From positions 1-5,423 of the forward strand of contig CAJYKO010000065.1 of assembly GCA_913775215.1 (NCBI GenBank): a stretch of 5,423 nucleotides of DNA, in the 5' to 3' direction. Position numbers and translations under genes: made by a program. A model generated the notes under the pieces. That model had not been told where the DNA came from. It did no database searches and saw nothing but the letters and a program-made list of their open reading frames with translations. Shown here one piece after another: positions 4,216 through 5,423 of this stretch (position 1 is the first letter of the stretch; every line of letters starts with the position of its first letter). The stretch comes from an uncultured Devosia sp. Its GTDB lineage: Bacteria > Pseudomonadota > Alphaproteobacteria > Rhizobiales > Devosiaceae.

Positions 4216-5423
4216 AAAAGAACATTTTGATCATCGGTGCCGGAGGTGTCGCGCAGGTCGCAGCCGTTAAGGCTGCCATGCACAATGATGTCCTTGGTGA
4301 CATCAACATCGCTTCCCGCACCCGCGAGAAATGCGAAGCCATCATTGCCGGCATCATCGAGCGCAAGGCTCTGAAGCGCCCTGGCCTGATCGCGGCGCAT
4401 CAACTCGACGCCATGGATGTCGAAGCGACCAAGGCTCTCATCCGCCAGACCAAGAGCCAGATCGTCCTCAATGCCGGCTCGGCCTTTCTCAACATGTCCG
4501 TGCTGCGCGCCTGCATAGAAGCGGGCGTTGCCTATATCGACACGGCCATCCACGAAGATCCGTCCAAGGTCTGTGAGCAGCCGCCCTGGTATGGCAATTA
4601 TGAGTGGAAGCATCGCGAGACCTGCGAGCGCAAGGGAATCACTGCCATCCTCGGCGCCGGTTTCGACCCGGGTGTGGTCAACGCCTATGCCGCGCTCGCC
4701 GCACAGCACTATTTCGACCGTATCGATTCCATCGACATCATCGATGTGAATGCCGGCAGCCACGGCCGCTATTTCGCGACCAATTTCGATCCGGAAATCA
4801 ATTTCCGCGAATTTACCGGTACGGTCTGGAGCTGGCAGAACAGCCAGTGGACCGCAAATGCCATGTTCGAGGTCAGTCGCACCGACGAGCTACCCGTCGT
4901 TGGCACCCACAAGACCTACCTCACCGGCCACGACGAGGTGCACTCGCTTTCCGCCAATCTCGGCGTACCGGATATCCGATTCTGGATGGGTTTTGGCGAG
5001 CACTACATCAATGTCTTCACGGTGCTGAAAAACCTCGGCCTCCTCTCCGAAAAGCCTGTGATCACTGCCGAAGGCCAGGAAGTCGTGCCGCTCAAGGTGG
5101 TCAAGGCCGTCTTGCCCGATCCGGCTTCGCTCGCGCCCGATTATGCCGGCAAGACCTTCATCGGTAACCTGATCAAGGGTCACCGCGGCGGTGCGGAAAC
5201 CGAGATGCTGATCTACAACATCTGCGACCACGAAGAGACCTTCGCAGAAACCGGCAGCCAGGCGATTTCCTATACTGCCGGGGTGCCGGCAATAGCAGCG
5301 GCCATGCTGGTCGCGCGTGGCGAATGGGATTGCCACCACATGGCCAATATCGAGGAACTGCCGCCCGTGCCATTCCTCGGCCTGCTCGAGACCATGGGCC
5401 TTCCGACGCGCCTGCGTGATGCG
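4212..5423 (+). CDS. Carboxynorspermidine/carboxyspermidine dehydrogenase, saccharopine dehydrogenase family (3' end cut)
   Basis: Reductive condensation of aspartate semialdehyde with a diamine (putrescine or diaminopropane) using NAD(P)H, giving the substrate of the preceding decarboxylase. The frame is open for 404 codons to the window edge. This is near full family length, so only a few residues should be missing. The N-terminus KKNILIIGAGGVAQV is a Rossmann fold with GAGGVAQ at 9-15. QIVLNAGSAF (83-92), TAIHEDP (111-117) and GAGFDPGVVNAY (148-159) are characteristic of this branch of the family. The C-terminal domain includes DVNAGSHGRYFATNF (178-192), GHRGG (323-327) and TGSQAISYTAGVPA (347-360). 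The start is a TTG, chosen because residue 2 onward aligns with the expected MKKN-type N-terminus and no in-frame ATG lies nearby. AAGGTG (4195-4200), with 11 bases before the TTG, is a loose ribosome site. It shares a reading frame with nspC and lies 45 bases downstream, so the two form an operon. Confidence 0.94.
   Translation, partial: MKKNILIIGAGGVAQVAAVKAAMHNDVLGDINIASRTREKCEAIIAGIIERKALKRPGLIAAHQLDAMDVEATKALIRQTKSQIVLNAGSAFLNMSVLRACIEAGVAYIDTAIHEDPSKVCEQPPWYGNYEWKHRETCERKGITAILGAGFDPGVVNAYAALAAQHYFDRIDSIDIIDVNAGSHGRYFATNFDPEINFREFTGTVWSWQNSQWTANAMFEVSRTDELPVVGTHKTYLTGHDEVHSLSANLGVPDIRFWMGFGEHYINVFTVLKNLGLLSEKPVITAEGQEVVPLKVVKAVLPDPASLAPDYAGKTFIGNLIKGHRGGAETEMLIYNICDHEETFAETGSQAISYTAGVPAIAAAMLVARGEWDCHHMANIEELPPVPFLGLLETMGLPTRLRDA

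Noticed and set aside
3948..4763. Long open frame on the - strand, 271 codons
   Set aside because: It spans the end of nspC, the gap and half of the dehydrogenase, all with strong family motifs on the + strand. It is a shadow frame.
4604..5167. Arg/Pro-rich + strand open frame of 187 codons
   Set aside because: It is out of frame with the dehydrogenase, whose reading frame over the same bases has family motifs to the window end.

Overview
The window looks like a chromosomal stretch from an alphaproteobacterium of the order Rhizobiales, most likely family Rhizobiaceae. This rests on high GC coding sequence, an RNase P RNA with alphaproteobacterial sequence blocks, a rhizobial-style CTTGAC-N17-CTAYAT promoter, a compact TerB plus J-domain chaperone, and the carboxy(nor)spermidine polyamine gene pair. 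The genus cannot be fixed by eye. All recognised genes lie on the + strand.

Layout. Bases 1-39 are the last codons of an upstream gene whose TGA overlaps the ATG of the next gene. That next gene (39-884) encodes a membrane-anchored, Pro/Ala/Thr-rich, cysteine-free protein of unknown function. A DjlA-like TerB/J-domain co-chaperone follows (best start 999, end 1745). Ten bases after its stop begins a good promoter for rnpB (about 1789-2174), the catalytic RNA of RNase P. Between rnpB and about 2940 lie two very small genes, 2362-2517 and 2700-2888. They encode paralogous secreted peptides of 51 and 62 residues, each with a signal peptide and the shared mature motif N-C-x-F-K-D-x-x-L-C-T-T-E-S-L-S-P-T. 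A strong intrinsic terminator at 2915-2942 closes this unit.

From 3066 to the window end is a polyamine operon. An NspC-type carboxy(nor)spermidine decarboxylase (3066-4166) is followed by a saccharopine-dehydrogenase-family carboxy(nor)spermidine dehydrogenase. The latter starts at a TTG (4212) and is cut by the window edge after 404 codons. The dehydrogenase is expected to condense aspartate semialdehyde with a diamine reductively, and the decarboxylase to remove the carboxyl group. In rhizobia this most likely makes spermidine from putrescine.

The most novel material is the pair of tiny secreted paralogs. Their motif is held at protein level although codons differ, and the first copy has a tandem TCATGCAATG repeat upstream. 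Secondary points are leader hairpins before the chaperone and nspC, and an 11-codon mini-ORF whose stop overlaps the TTG start of the dehydrogenase. No mobile element, CRISPR array, tRNA or sign of recent transfer was seen. No gene-free stretch exceeds 300 bases.
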